A stretch of 64,000 bases of DNA. Source: Lachnospiraceae bacterium NK4A144. GTDB lineage: Bacteria; Bacillota; Clostridia; Lachnospirales; Lachnospiraceae. The notes under the pieces were generated by a model that was given only the letters and a program-made list of their open reading frames with translations, searched no databases and was not told the origin of the DNA. The position numbers and the translations under genes were made by a program. Positions within the stretch are counted from its first letter, which is position 1. The number at the start of each line of letters is the position of its first letter. Shown here piece after piece: positions 17,409 to 27,092 of this stretch. The stretch spans positions 186,001 to 250,000 of the forward strand of contig AUJT01000001.1 in the NCBI GenBank assembly GCA_000424365.1, in the 5' to 3' direction.

Positions 17409-18110
17409 TTAAGTATGTGCAACGTTTCCGGAAGCAACAGGTGTGTCCTCCGGTTCCGCCATTTTACGTATCTGACGGATACTGTTAGAAACTGCGGGAA
17501 TGGAAAGAATAGCCACAGTTGCTACCATTTCCGGGAAAATATATGTAGCGTTGTATCCCAGAGAATAGATGATGGGATTCATGCCCTCAGGTGCACTGGA
17601 TGCAAAGAAAACATAGCCGGAGATCACGTGCATGAGGAAACGTCCAAAAACTCCGAGCGCATAACCTGCGATGAGACCGTGACGCTTAGCTGTAAAAAGA
17701 CCTGCGAGACCGAGCATACCGAAAGCCAGCGGATAATCAAGAAGAACCTGTACCGGGTGATAAATATACGGCCCTGTAACCAGCTGGAGAAGTCCGTAAG
17801 CCATACCGGTTACGATACCGACCCTGAGACCGTAAATATAACCGATAAGAGCGATGAAAAACATGGAAAACAGGGTGATCGAGCCGCCAAAAGGAAGGGA
17901 AGCAAACTTGATAAAAGATGTAACCATTGCAAGAGCCATTGCCATAGCACAGAAAGACAGCTCTTTAGCAGACATCTTTTGACGGTTATCCTTACGGAGT
18001 AAAAAGATCACTGCAAAAACGACGAGAAGCAGGATGACCATGAGTACATAACCTGCTGTAGTTGGAAGATAAGAATAATCTTCCTCAGACCAATTGAAAA
18101 AAAGTGACAT
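17409..18110 (-). CDS. thiT: Thiamine ECF transporter substrate-specificity component ThiT
   Basis: 233 residues, all helical and hydrophobic. The S-component core begins about residue 45 (MSAKELSFCAMAMALAMVTSF) and has the ThiT hallmarks GGSITLFSMFFIALIGYIYG, GLLQLVTGPYIYHPVQVLLDYPLAF and a late conserved VISGYVFFA helix; the Trp and Tyr around these bind thiamine in the family. It is about 40 residues longer than most ThiT proteins because of an extra N-terminal membrane segment (about 19-40). It works with a shared EcfAA'T module not present here. A TPP riboswitch lies upstream, which fixes the assignment. AAGGAGG precedes the start. Confidence 0.95.
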   Translation of the reverse strand: MSLFFNWSEEDYSYLPTTAGYVLMVILLLVVFAVIFLLRKDNRQKMSAKELSFCAMAMALAMVTSFIKFASLPFGGSITLFSMFFIALIGYIYGLRVGIVTGMAYGLLQLVTGPYIYHPVQVLLDYPLAFGMLGLAGLFTAKRHGLIAGYALGVFGRFLMHVISGYVFFASSAPEGMNPIIYSLGYNATYIFPEMVATVAILSIPAVSNSIRQIRKMAEPEDTPVASGNVAHT

Positions 18111-18164
18111 AAAAAAACCTCCTTATGTAAGCATAGGAGGGGAGCGTGAAAAAACGACATATTG

Positions 18165-18246
18165 CCTCCCTCCGCCGGTATTATCCGGTTCAGGTGTTGA
18201 GGGTCATCAGAATAAACTGATGTCTCAGCGAAAGCTCCCCTGGCAT
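18165..18246 (-). ncRNA. TPP riboswitch (THI element) controlling thiT
   Basis: On the minus strand the conserved elements occur in order: an AGGGGAGC P1 arm, GCTGAGA, a P3 hairpin (CATCAG...CTGATG), GACCCT, ACCTGAACCGGATAATACC, and a closing GGAGGGA. This is the thiamine pyrophosphate aptamer. Downstream, before thiT, CTCCCCTCC (plus 18133-18143) can pair with the GGAGGGAGG 3' arm, offering an anti-aptamer or regulatory stem close to the AAGGAGG site. It should switch off thiT when TPP is plentiful. Confidence 0.95.
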
Positions 18247-18448
18247 CGACACGTCAAAGACGTGCATTTATTTAAGTACATGCATATCCTATATTAGAGA
18301 AAAAAATATGTCAAGGAAATGTCGGCGATATGGTGATTTTGTAAAATAATAAGTGCATTTTTCTAATAAAGTACATGAATAATGCCGAAATATGTATCGT
18401 AACTATGATGTGTAGCTGTATATGGTCGTACAGAGTTGGGGGAATATT

Positions 18449-21400
18449 ATGGACAAAAGAGATCTTGATGATCTTACAGGGCTCCCAAAAAGACGTTATT
18501 TTTGTCAGCTTGCAGATGTTAGTAAGGAAAATATCGTCGAACGCGGCGGCATGCCCGTTGTTATAGCCTTTAATTTTGTCGATATGAAGGGGTTCAATTC
18601 GAAATATGGAACAGACGAGGGAGATCGTTTACTTATAGGCTTCTCTGACCTGCTTGTGGAGCATTTTGATCTGGAAAATGCTTCGAGGTTTGGAGAGGAT
18701 CATTTTTATGCACTTTCAAGCGTAGATGAGATAGATGAAAAGATTAACAGGATCATAGAAAGCATAAAATACCTGAACGGTGGAAAAAATCTTCCTGTAA
18801 GGATCGGCATAGCCAGGTTTGAAAAAGACACAGAAATAGATGTGGTATGTAATCTTGCGAAAGCGGCTGCCGACACTATCAGGAATATCAGGGAAACGTT
18901 CTTTGTCTGGTATGACGAATCTATATCGGAAAAACTTTCAAAGCGTGAGTATATCTTAAATCACATCGATAAAGCGATATCAGAAGGATGGATCGAGCCT
19001 TTTTATCAGCCTGTTGTGCGGACATATACAAAAAGGCTTTGTGGGGTAGAAGCACTGGCGAGATGGAAAGATCCGGAAAGAGGTATGATCTTTCCGAATG
19101 ATTTCGTGACCGTATTAGAAGAACACGGTCTGTCCTATAAACTCGATATATATATGATAGAACGTATCGTCAGTATGCTTCAGCAGCGGCTAAAGGGAGG
19201 TCTGCCGGTTGTGCCGGTATCGGTCAATATCTCCCGGTCTGACTTTTTATATTGCGATCCAGTAAATGTCATATCCGAAACATGTGATAAACATGGTGTT
19301 CCGAGAAATCTTATATGCGTGGAGATCACTGAGACAGCCCTTGTATCAGACAAAGGCTGTATTAATGATGCTATCACGAGATTTCATGAGGCGGGCTTTG
19401 ATGTATGGATGGACGATTTCGGAAGCGGATATTCATCCCTTAATATGCTCAAGGATTTTGACTTCGATGAGATAAAGCTCGACATGATATTTCTTAGGGA
19501 CTTTAATGAGCGATCAAAGAAGATCGTGACAATGGTCGTAAGGATGGCAAAGTCACTCGGGATCCATACTCTTGCGGAAGGTGTGGAAAATGAGGAGCAT
19601 GTTCAGTTTTTGCACAGTATTGGCTGTGAGCGGATCCAGGGGTATTATTACGGAAAACCTATGCCGATATCCGATATCTTAGAGCATTTACGGGAAAAAG
19701 GCATAGCTTTTGAAACCAGAGAAAATTTTGCTTTGTATGAAAAGACAGGTCTTACGGATATCGTCTCTTCAAAGCCGCGCGCGCTGTTTTTCTTTGACGG
19801 CAGGCGCTTTGAGCTGATATTCAGAAATGAAGAATATGCAAAGGTCTTGCCGGAGACAGGAAAGGATCCGGATGCAGCCATAGATTACAATATGAATGCG
19901 GACGAAACTCTGGCAAGCCGTCAGTTAAGAGCATTTGCGCAAAAAGTGATAAAGAGCGGTCATAAGGAGATAATGACCTTTGTGGCAAATAACAGATATT
20001 TCCATTTTTCGATGTCCCCTATAGCGAGATCCCAGAAGGGATATATGATGGAAGTCTCTCTTGACAAATCTTTATATGAAGAACAGGAACAGTTCTCTGA
20101 GAGAGATAATCTCATGAGAAACATGTTTTCTATATATGAATCTGTATATATCATTGATTTTACATCTGACACGAGAAAAATCATCGTATCTTCGATACCG
20201 GGTGAAAATGAAGGTGACGTTGTTCATGGCATCGCGGATTTTTACAGAAATTATAAGACGAGAGAGATATTTGAAGACGATCTGGATCGCTGGAAAAAAT
20301 TTATAAACAAGGATTATTTGTTTTATAAGGCAAGATCATCGGCACGCGGTTCTTTTTCAGATGTTTTCTGTGTACGGCAGCATGACGGAAATTATGTATG
20401 GATGGAATTTCTAGTCGTTGCATTTTCGGACAACGAGCACGAATCTCTGCTGATATGTATAAAACCTTCTGCGTTGGAGAGTCATGAGGATAAGACTGAT
20501 ATATTGAAGCGGATCGTCAGATACAATTATCTGAGTTTGGATGATCTTTATAAGAACTCGCAGGATATACTTTACTCATTTATCGATTACGGAAATATCA
20601 AATTTTTCTGGAAAGATAAGGAACAGCGTATACTTGGTGCCAGCAAGGCATTTTGCGAGTACTATGGCTTTGAGTCTCCGGATGAATTTGTAGGAAAGAC
20701 AGAAGAAGAAATTGGATGGCAAAAAAATGACGCATTGTTTGCGGAAAAAAAGCTCCTTGAAACAGGGGAGCCGATTCCGTATGCGCAGAATGTCAATGTC
20801 ATAGACGGTGTCATTCATAATATCATAGTGTCGAAATTTCCACTCTATCATGACAATCAGATAATTGGTCTCATAGGCTATTTCATGGATGCCGAGCAGG
20901 ATATGATAAAGGATATGCACGGTCAGGATATACATCTTGTCGATCAGCTTACGGGGCTTACGAATGCTCAAGGACTGATGCTGGCTGTCATAGAGTATGG
21001 GAATAATCATCAATTAAATGGTGAAAATTATATATATGGTATCATGTTAGTCGAAGGCTACGAGGCGGTACGTAAAGATTATGGTCCGGAAATCGCGAGA
21101 GAGCTGATACGAACTGTATCCGTAAGGATACGTGAAGCTTTTAGTGAGGCGGATATGGTTGCAAGGACAGACGGATGCAGCTTTGTCATCTTCTCCCGCA
21201 AGCTTTCATCTGAGGAATTTTCACAGTCATTGGAAGAATGTGTGGATGAGATCCGCAATATAAGGGAAATAAACGGTGCATCCTGTGATCTGTCTGCTTT
21301 TTATGGAACATCAAGCGGTATGGAGACCGGAAATGTCAAAAAGGCTCTGGAACTGGCAAAGAGCAGGCTTATGTACAGGGTAATGCATAAAGAAGAATCC

Positions 21401-21790
21401 GTCATGGCTATATCGGGAGAAGTGCTGCCTGATCAGTACAGTGATTTCCCGCTTCCGATAGTCGTGGTGAGACCCCGTATGGACAGCGAAAATAAAAACG
21501 TGGAAGACATGATATTTGTATTCGTAAATAATGTCTACTGCGATATGACAGGCAGAAAGCGTCATGAACTTGTTGGCAAGGGGTATCTGGAAACATTTCC
21601 GAGAACCGATAAACGCTGGATAGAACTCACCTATCGTGCCAGCAGGGGTGAGTATATCAGAAGTCAGCTTTATGATGGAGCGACCAGTCACTGGCTTAAG
21701 TTTACTGCGGCTCCTATGGGGATGATCGGTGCATGTACGGTTATCTGCGATGCTGTGGATGATGAACGTATAACAGAAGAAAACGCGTGA
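18449..21790 (+). CDS. Multidomain c-di-GMP protein: degenerate GGDEF - EAL - PAS - degenerate GGDEF - PAS
   Basis: About 1113 residues, no membrane segment. An N-terminal GGDEF-like domain (about 1-155) has GEDHF in place of the signature. An EAL domain follows with EALARW at about residue 201, SVNIS, EITETAL, DDFGSGYSSLN, IKLD, AEGVE and QGYYYGKP, so the phosphodiesterase residues appear complete. The C-terminal half has PAS-like segments, a second GGDEF-like region (LVDQLTGLTNAQG) with RTDGCSF at the signature, and a final PAS-like domain. Most likely it degrades c-di-GMP under control of its sensory domains. ATG 18449 has GGGGGAA upstream. It opens a five-gene signalling operon. Confidence 0.88.
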   Translation: MDKRDLDDLTGLPKRRYFCQLADVSKENIVERGGMPVVIAFNFVDMKGFNSKYGTDEGDRLLIGFSDLLVEHFDLENASRFGEDHFYALSSVDEIDEKINRIIESIKYLNGGKNLPVRIGIARFEKDTEIDVVCNLAKAAADTIRNIRETFFVWYDESISEKLSKREYILNHIDKAISEGWIEPFYQPVVRTYTKRLCGVEALARWKDPERGMIFPNDFVTVLEEHGLSYKLDIYMIERIVSMLQQRLKGGLPVVPVSVNISRSDFLYCDPVNVISETCDKHGVPRNLICVEITETALVSDKGCINDAITRFHEAGFDVWMDDFGSGYSSLNMLKDFDFDEIKLDMIFLRDFNERSKKIVTMVVRMAKSLGIHTLAEGVENEEHVQFLHSIGCERIQGYYYGKPMPISDILEHLREKGIAFETRENFALYEKTGLTDIVSSKPRALFFFDGRRFELIFRNEEYAKVLPETGKDPDAAIDYNMNADETLASRQLRAFAQKVIKSGHKEIMTFVANNRYFHFSMSPIARSQKGYMMEVSLDKSLYEEQEQFSERDNLMRNMFSIYESVYIIDFTSDTRKIIVSSIPGENEGDVVHGIADFYRNYKTREIFEDDLDRWKKFINKDYLFYKARSSARGSFSDVFCVRQHDGNYVWMEFLVVAFSDNEHESLLICIKPSALESHEDKTDILKRIVRYNYLSLDDLYKNSQDILYSFIDYGNIKFFWKDKEQRILGASKAFCEYYGFESPDEFVGKTEEEIGWQKNDALFAEKKLLETGEPIPYAQNVNVIDGVIHNIIVSKFPLYHDNQIIGLIGYFMDAEQDMIKDMHGQDIHLVDQLTGLTNAQGLMLAVIEYGNNHQLNGENYIYGIMLVEGYEAVRKDYGPEIARELIRTVSVRIREAFSEADMVARTDGCSFVIFSRKLSSEEFSQSLEECVDEIRNIREINGASCDLSAFYGTSSGMETGNVKKALELAKSRLMYRVMHKEESVMAISGEVLPDQYSDFPLPIVVVRPRMDSENKNVEDMIFVFVNNVYCDMTGRKRHELVGKGYLETFPRTDKRWIELTYRASRGEYIRSQLYDGATSHWLKFTAAPMGMIGACTVICDAVDDERITEENA

Positions 21791-21877
21791 ATAAATCTTT
21801 ATGGAGCCTGGCAGTAAGTGGGATAAATGCATTAAATATAAGCCGCTGAACCTTACATCATAATGGGGAACATTCAG

Positions 21878-24800
21878 ATGAGAAAAAATAAATTAAACTC
21901 AACTGAAAAAAGAATTTCTGATATTTCAAGTGAGTATTGGAATTACTATGACATATTGACCAGGCTTCCCAATATGTCCTATTTTCTGACGCTCGCGGAT
22001 AAACATTGGCGGGACGCAGCAAAGAAAAAAGCTGTCCCTGTCATGCTCTGCTTTAATCTGAACCGTATGAAGACCTTTAATAACCGCTATGGAGTTGACG
22101 AAGGAACACATCTCCTTACGATCTTTGCGGATATTTTAAGACGGATCTTTGGAAATGGAGCTACAGCGAGATTTGGTGAAGACAGTTTTTATGCATTTAC
22201 AGAGATAAGCGATGATCCGGAGGTACAGGTACTTACTGTTTTTAATGAGATGGAAAACGCTAACGAGGGGCGTTCTCTGCCTGTAAGAGCCGGGATGTTT
22301 ATTGACAGGAACGGAGATACCGAACCAAGTACAGCGTGTGACTGGGCAAAGATCGCCTGTGATAGTGACAGGGATAATTATGCATCTCATTTGTCGTACT
22401 TTGATGAAACGATGATGGAGAGAGTATTTGATCAGGAATATGTTCTTCACCATTTTAATACAGCGTTAAAGGAACGATGGATACAGGTTTATTATCATCC
22501 TATCGTGCGGCTTCTTACCGGTGATATCTGCGAAGAGGAAGCACTGACGAGATGGATCGATCCGATACAGGGAGTCATACCGCCGGGAAGATTCCTTCCG
22601 ATACTTGAAGACGCAAAGCTTTTATATAAGGTCGATCTGTATATGGCGGACCGCATCCTCGAGGACATGAAGACCAAGAGAGACGCAGGTCTTAGGATCG
22701 TGCCGGTATCCTTAAATGTGTCACGTTATGATTTTGAATGCTGTGACATGGTTTCAGAGATCGTGATACGTACCAAAGAAGCAGGGATAGATCCCAAATT
22801 CTTAAATATCGAGATCACTGAAACTGTAATGGGAATGGATGAAAATTTCCTAAAGGAACAGATACGTCTCCTGCATGAGGAAGGTTTTCAGGTGTGGATG
22901 GACGACTTTGGCAGCGGCTATTCATCGCTGAATATCCTTCAGGAATTTGACTTTGATCTGGTAAAGCTCGATATGCGTTTCCTTACAGGCGTAGGAAAAA
23001 ATTTTAGAAGCCCGTTAATATTAAAAAATATCGTAAATATGGCATTATCTCTTGGCACAGATATCATCGCGGAAGGCGTGGAAACCCACGAGCAGATGGA
23101 ATTTTTAAGGGAGATCGGCTGTGATAAAGCTCAGGGTTATTACTATGCGAAGCCAATGGATCTGGACAGGATCATTGAGACTCACGATGAAAGACGTCGT
23201 GAAAATGTAGAAGAATCCAGATATTTTAGGGTCATCAGCATGACAAGTATGTATGACCCTATGATAAATGGTGATTACCATACAGCCGTTACTGACTTTG
23301 GTACAGGAAATGCAGTAGGAATAATAGAACTCCGCGATGACAGATATTATCTATTGCGCTCAAATGATACTTTCCGGCGCCTGCTTCGTGAAGCTTTTCA
23401 TGTAAAGATAGACAGTGTATATACTGAGTTTTCTGATATCAGGGAAAAATTTGGCGGAAAATTTCAGGACGCGGTACATAGATGCGTCAGATCAGGAAAC
23501 TGGGAAAGAGTCGGATATATGGAAGTTAATGATATCCTTGTCACTTTCCATGTAAGAGAGATAACAAAAAATCCGGTGACAAATGCAAGCGCATTGCTTG
23601 TAGTTCTGTCAACGGTATACAGAGATGAGGAAATTTTTTCAAAGTACAGTGATGACATTGCAAATGAGGGTAATGAGATCAAGCAGACTCTGTCTCTTTA
23701 CGGGCAGTTGCCGGTCAATTACATAGTAGTCCGGGTTTTAGAGGATCCTGTAACCCACGGACCTCTTGATATGAAGTACGTCTTTGCGAATAAGCGTTAT
23801 TGCAGTCTTGTGGGAAAGAGATTTGACGAGCTAAAAGATCACTCCTATGTGGAGCTTTTCGGGGTAACTGATCTCGAATGGCCTTCGGTCGCCTATAGAG
23901 CGGCATTTAACGGAGAAGAGAGTGAAGGAGTACATTTTAGTCATATTCTCGGAAAATGGGTTTATTATCTGGCACGACCGATATCTATCCCCGGGTGCTG
24001 TGCTTTTGTATTCCTTGATATAGATAAAGAACAGAAAGAAAAAGAGCAGCTTATCGTTAATTCCAGAACTGACGATACCATAATCCAGATCATAAAGCTG
24101 CTTAACAGTGAGATGCCTTATGAGGATATCATTAATAAGGTATTACAGGAGCTGAGTTTCGTAATTCATCCGGATCGTATCTGTATATTGGAGATAGACG
24201 GAAAGAAAGTCATAAATGATTTTGAGTGGTGCGCAAAAGGCGTCAGCAGTACCAGGTATTATATTTATAAGATCGCAGACTATGATCTGGTAGCCATTTG
24301 GAAAAAATATAAAACAGATGACGGAACACTTTTGGTCGACGATGTCGATAAAATAAAAAAGGTGGAACCTGATTTTTATAAGTTTTTCCATGATAACGGT
24401 ACACGGCGCTTTATGGGAGTCCCTTTATATACAAAGGAGCGCGTGATTGGTTTTTTATGCGCGGCAAATTATGAGCTAAATGATATCTTTGACACAAAGA
24501 AGCTGTTAGAGACGGTTGCATTCTTTATCACATTTAAGATAACCAACAACAGTCTCATGAATAAACTGGATCAGATGTGCTATATTGACGCTCTTACGGG
24601 TATATATAACAGACACGGAATAGATCATGAAACAAGCAAGTATCTGTTAGCCCACCCGGATGCATCGTGTACTATAGCTGCGCTTGATATCGATGACTTT
24701 AAGCTCGTTAATGACAGATACGGGCATCTGATAGGTGATGAAGTCTTAAAACATCTGGCTTCTTCATTAAATGAACGGTTTGGCGAGTTTTCGATAATAG

Positions 24801-25453
24801 GCAGAAATGGCGGAGATGAGTTCCTTATTATCATAAAATATATGGACGCATCGGAAGCAGAGCCGTTATTTAGGAACTTTACAAAGGAAGAACATATCCT
24901 GCAATATGAGGGATCCAAATATGAGTACTTTATTTCCCTTGGATTTGCGGAGTATCCTGTGCAGGCGGATAAATTCAAGACTCTGTTCCGCTGTGCTGAT
25001 GCTGCTCTTTACTCGGTAAAATTCAGCGGAAAGCATGGATGCAGGCAGTACAGCGAAGACATGAATTTCCAGGACAGGTCCAGTCCGGGATTTGGATTAA
25101 AGGAGATCGCTGCAAATATGCCGGGAGCGATCCTTGCGTACAGAGCTGATGCTGAAGAAAAGATATTATACGCTAATCAGGAATTACTCGATATCTTTGA
25201 CTGCAGGAATATGGAGGAATTTATCGGGTATTCCGATCGTTGTTTTAAGAACGTGTTACATCCTGATGATCTGTTACGTGCAGAAAAAGAGATCAGAGAA
25301 CAGGTAAATGCAGAGGGAGCGGATGCCAGAAGGCTGGTAAATTTCAGGGTAATTTCAAAGACCGGCAAAGTAAAAAAAGTGAAGTACCGCGGACATCTCG
25401 TACATAATGAGTGTTACGGAAAGGTATATCTGGCGCTGCTGCTGGAAGAATAA
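21878..25453 (+). CDS. Multidomain c-di-GMP protein: degenerate GGDEF - EAL - PAS - GAF-like - GGDEF - PAS
   Basis: About 1191 residues, soluble. It repeats the layout of its upstream neighbour: N-terminal degenerate GGDEF (GEDSF), then an EAL domain with EALTRW at about residue 221, SLNVS, EITETVM, DDFGSGYSSLN, VKLD, AEGVE and QGYYYAKP. PAS-like and GAF-like segments follow, then a GGDEF domain with an intact signature (RNGGDEF, about 978-982) and LDIDDFKLVNDRYGHLIGD, and a C-terminal PAS. There is no RxxD I-site before the signature. Both synthesis and degradation look chemically possible. The start is placed at 21878 because GGGGAA sits seven bases upstream; ATG 21863 has no such site. Confidence 0.88.
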   Translation: MRKNKLNSTEKRISDISSEYWNYYDILTRLPNMSYFLTLADKHWRDAAKKKAVPVMLCFNLNRMKTFNNRYGVDEGTHLLTIFADILRRIFGNGATARFGEDSFYAFTEISDDPEVQVLTVFNEMENANEGRSLPVRAGMFIDRNGDTEPSTACDWAKIACDSDRDNYASHLSYFDETMMERVFDQEYVLHHFNTALKERWIQVYYHPIVRLLTGDICEEEALTRWIDPIQGVIPPGRFLPILEDAKLLYKVDLYMADRILEDMKTKRDAGLRIVPVSLNVSRYDFECCDMVSEIVIRTKEAGIDPKFLNIEITETVMGMDENFLKEQIRLLHEEGFQVWMDDFGSGYSSLNILQEFDFDLVKLDMRFLTGVGKNFRSPLILKNIVNMALSLGTDIIAEGVETHEQMEFLREIGCDKAQGYYYAKPMDLDRIIETHDERRRENVEESRYFRVISMTSMYDPMINGDYHTAVTDFGTGNAVGIIELRDDRYYLLRSNDTFRRLLREAFHVKIDSVYTEFSDIREKFGGKFQDAVHRCVRSGNWERVGYMEVNDILVTFHVREITKNPVTNASALLVVLSTVYRDEEIFSKYSDDIANEGNEIKQTLSLYGQLPVNYIVVRVLEDPVTHGPLDMKYVFANKRYCSLVGKRFDELKDHSYVELFGVTDLEWPSVAYRAAFNGEESEGVHFSHILGKWVYYLARPISIPGCCAFVFLDIDKEQKEKEQLIVNSRTDDTIIQIIKLLNSEMPYEDIINKVLQELSFVIHPDRICILEIDGKKVINDFEWCAKGVSSTRYYIYKIADYDLVAIWKKYKTDDGTLLVDDVDKIKKVEPDFYKFFHDNGTRRFMGVPLYTKERVIGFLCAANYELNDIFDTKKLLETVAFFITFKITNNSLMNKLDQMCYIDALTGIYNRHGIDHETSKYLLAHPDASCTIAALDIDDFKLVNDRYGHLIGDEVLKHLASSLNERFGEFSIIGRNGGDEFLIIIKYMDASEAEPLFRNFTKEEHILQYEGSKYEYFISLGFAEYPVQADKFKTLFRCADAALYSVKFSGKHGCRQYSEDMNFQDRSSPGFGLKEIAANMPGAILAYRADAEEKILYANQELLDIFDCRNMEEFIGYSDRCFKNVLHPDDLLRAEKEIREQVNAEGADARRLVNFRVISKTGKVKKVKYRGHLVHNECYGKVYLALLLEE

Positions 25454-25463
25454 GGGGTAAGAG

Positions 25464-27089
25464 ATGGAGAACGAGAATTACATCATTGAAAATCTGGACA
25501 GGGCATTGAGTGAAGGATGGATCAAGGTGTATTACCAGCCGATCGTCCGTATAGTGTCAAAAAAGATCTGCGGAACGGAAGCTCTTGCAAAGTGGTTCGA
25601 TCCGGAAAAGGGTGAACTGTCCATGACTAATGTCTGGCAGATACTTTCGAAACATGATCTTACAAAGAAACTGGATATGTATGTCTTAAAACAGGTTCTT
25701 GAAGATCTGCAGGAAGCTGTAAGCAGAAAACTTCCCTGTGTTCCGGTTGCAGTGAAGATATCAGTGACCGATTTTGTTGATGAAAGCTATGCGGATACTG
25801 TGATCGACATTATACATGCCTACGGTATCACGGAAGATTATCTGAATTTTGAGATACTTGATTATACGGACAACAGATATGAGATCCAAAAAGGAAAGTG
25901 TATAAAGAATTTTATGTCCTATGGATGTAAGATCTGGCTCGATGATTTTGGGCGCAGCTATGCGTCTCTTGAGGGGCTGAAAAAGTTTCCTTACAGTGTT
26001 ATCAAGTTTAATATCAACTTTTTTGATGATGTTTATGGCGCAGAGGGTGAGGCACGTGCCAGAACCATGCTTGCATATACCATTAATATGGCGAAATGCA
26101 TGAAGATCGGAACTGCCATAGCCGGGATAGAAACATCCGATCAGTACAATTTCTTTTATAAACTTGGCTGCGAAATGGCCCAGGGATCATATTTTTCGGA
26201 GCCTTTAACGCCTGAGGAACTGATCAAATCTGATATGGAGATGGAGGCTCTTGAAGAAGCGGCATACTACAATGCCATCGGACAGATAGAGATCGAAGCT
26301 TCTAATATGCACACTGCAAATCAGAGGATAGGTACGGCAGAATCTCTGGCAGTAATGGAATATGTTGATCATACATACAAATTTTTGTATATTAACGAAT
26401 CCTACAGGATGTACTTAAGAAGCCTCGGCCTTACTGCCAAATCAATGGAATACCTATTTAATCAACGTTCAGGAATGCTCCAGGAAAATCTGCATTCCTT
26501 TATAAAGCAACTGACACAGGGAATGAACGGTGCTCAGCTTTTCTTCCTGCTGCAGGAAAAGATCGTTGATCTCAAGGGAAATTTCATTGCGAGAAATACA
26601 AAATCAGGAGCCATTGCATTTGTGCTGTATACTTCACAGGCTTTCGATATATCCAGAAGCCGTATCCATGATTACAATAAGGCGATGGAAGGCATCTATA
26701 CGATCTTTGACCGGTTTGACCTGATAACCATGCCTTCGGGGATAATAGAAAATACATATCTGAATACCTGTGAGTACGGAGGGATACATGCAGGGGCAAA
26801 TATCAGGGAGGTGCTTCCGGAATTTAGTGAGCAGTATATCGTAAAGTCGGAAAGAGAAGCTTTTCTGGAATTCATGAACGTTGATACATTTTGGGATCGC
26901 CTGTACGAAGGGAATCATATATATCTGACAAAGAATTTTAAAACAGTAATGGATGACGGAAAAGTTCACACTAAACGATATCTGCTTATAAGTATAAAGG
27001 GCGATGAAAATGACATAATACTGGCTGCTGTTATCAAGACTGATAAGGCAGGTCCGACAGGTGGTAATAAATCTCAGAAAGAGGGATGA
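25464..27089 (+). CDS. Degenerate EAL-domain protein with C-terminal PAS-like region
   Basis: 541 residues. The EAL fold is clear (VYYQPIVR, TEALAKW, LDDFGRSYASLEG, GSYFSEPL), but catalytic positions have changed relative to the two genes upstream: the Asn of SVNIS is Lys (AVKIS), EITE reads EILD, and EGVE reads AGIE. Loss of these metal ligands makes phosphodiesterase activity unlikely, so a c-di-GMP-binding or partner-binding role is more probable. The remaining 260 residues look PAS-like. It begins ten bases after the previous gene with AAGGGGTAAGAG upstream and ends three bases before the kinase gene. Confidence 0.85.
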   Translation: MENENYIIENLDRALSEGWIKVYYQPIVRIVSKKICGTEALAKWFDPEKGELSMTNVWQILSKHDLTKKLDMYVLKQVLEDLQEAVSRKLPCVPVAVKISVTDFVDESYADTVIDIIHAYGITEDYLNFEILDYTDNRYEIQKGKCIKNFMSYGCKIWLDDFGRSYASLEGLKKFPYSVIKFNINFFDDVYGAEGEARARTMLAYTINMAKCMKIGTAIAGIETSDQYNFFYKLGCEMAQGSYFSEPLTPEELIKSDMEMEALEEAAYYNAIGQIEIEASNMHTANQRIGTAESLAVMEYVDHTYKFLYINESYRMYLRSLGLTAKSMEYLFNQRSGMLQENLHSFIKQLTQGMNGAQLFFLLQEKIVDLKGNFIARNTKSGAIAFVLYTSQAFDISRSRIHDYNKAMEGIYTIFDRFDLITMPSGIIENTYLNTCEYGGIHAGANIREVLPEFSEQYIVKSEREAFLEFMNVDTFWDRLYEGNHIYLTKNFKTVMDDGKVHTKRYLLISIKGDENDIILAAVIKTDKAGPTGGNKSQKEG

Positions 27090-27092
27090 GAT

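Noticed and set aside
17325-18002. 225-codon plus-strand frame across thiT
   Set aside because: thiT has family motifs and a riboswitch on the other strand; this frame also crosses the thiT terminator.
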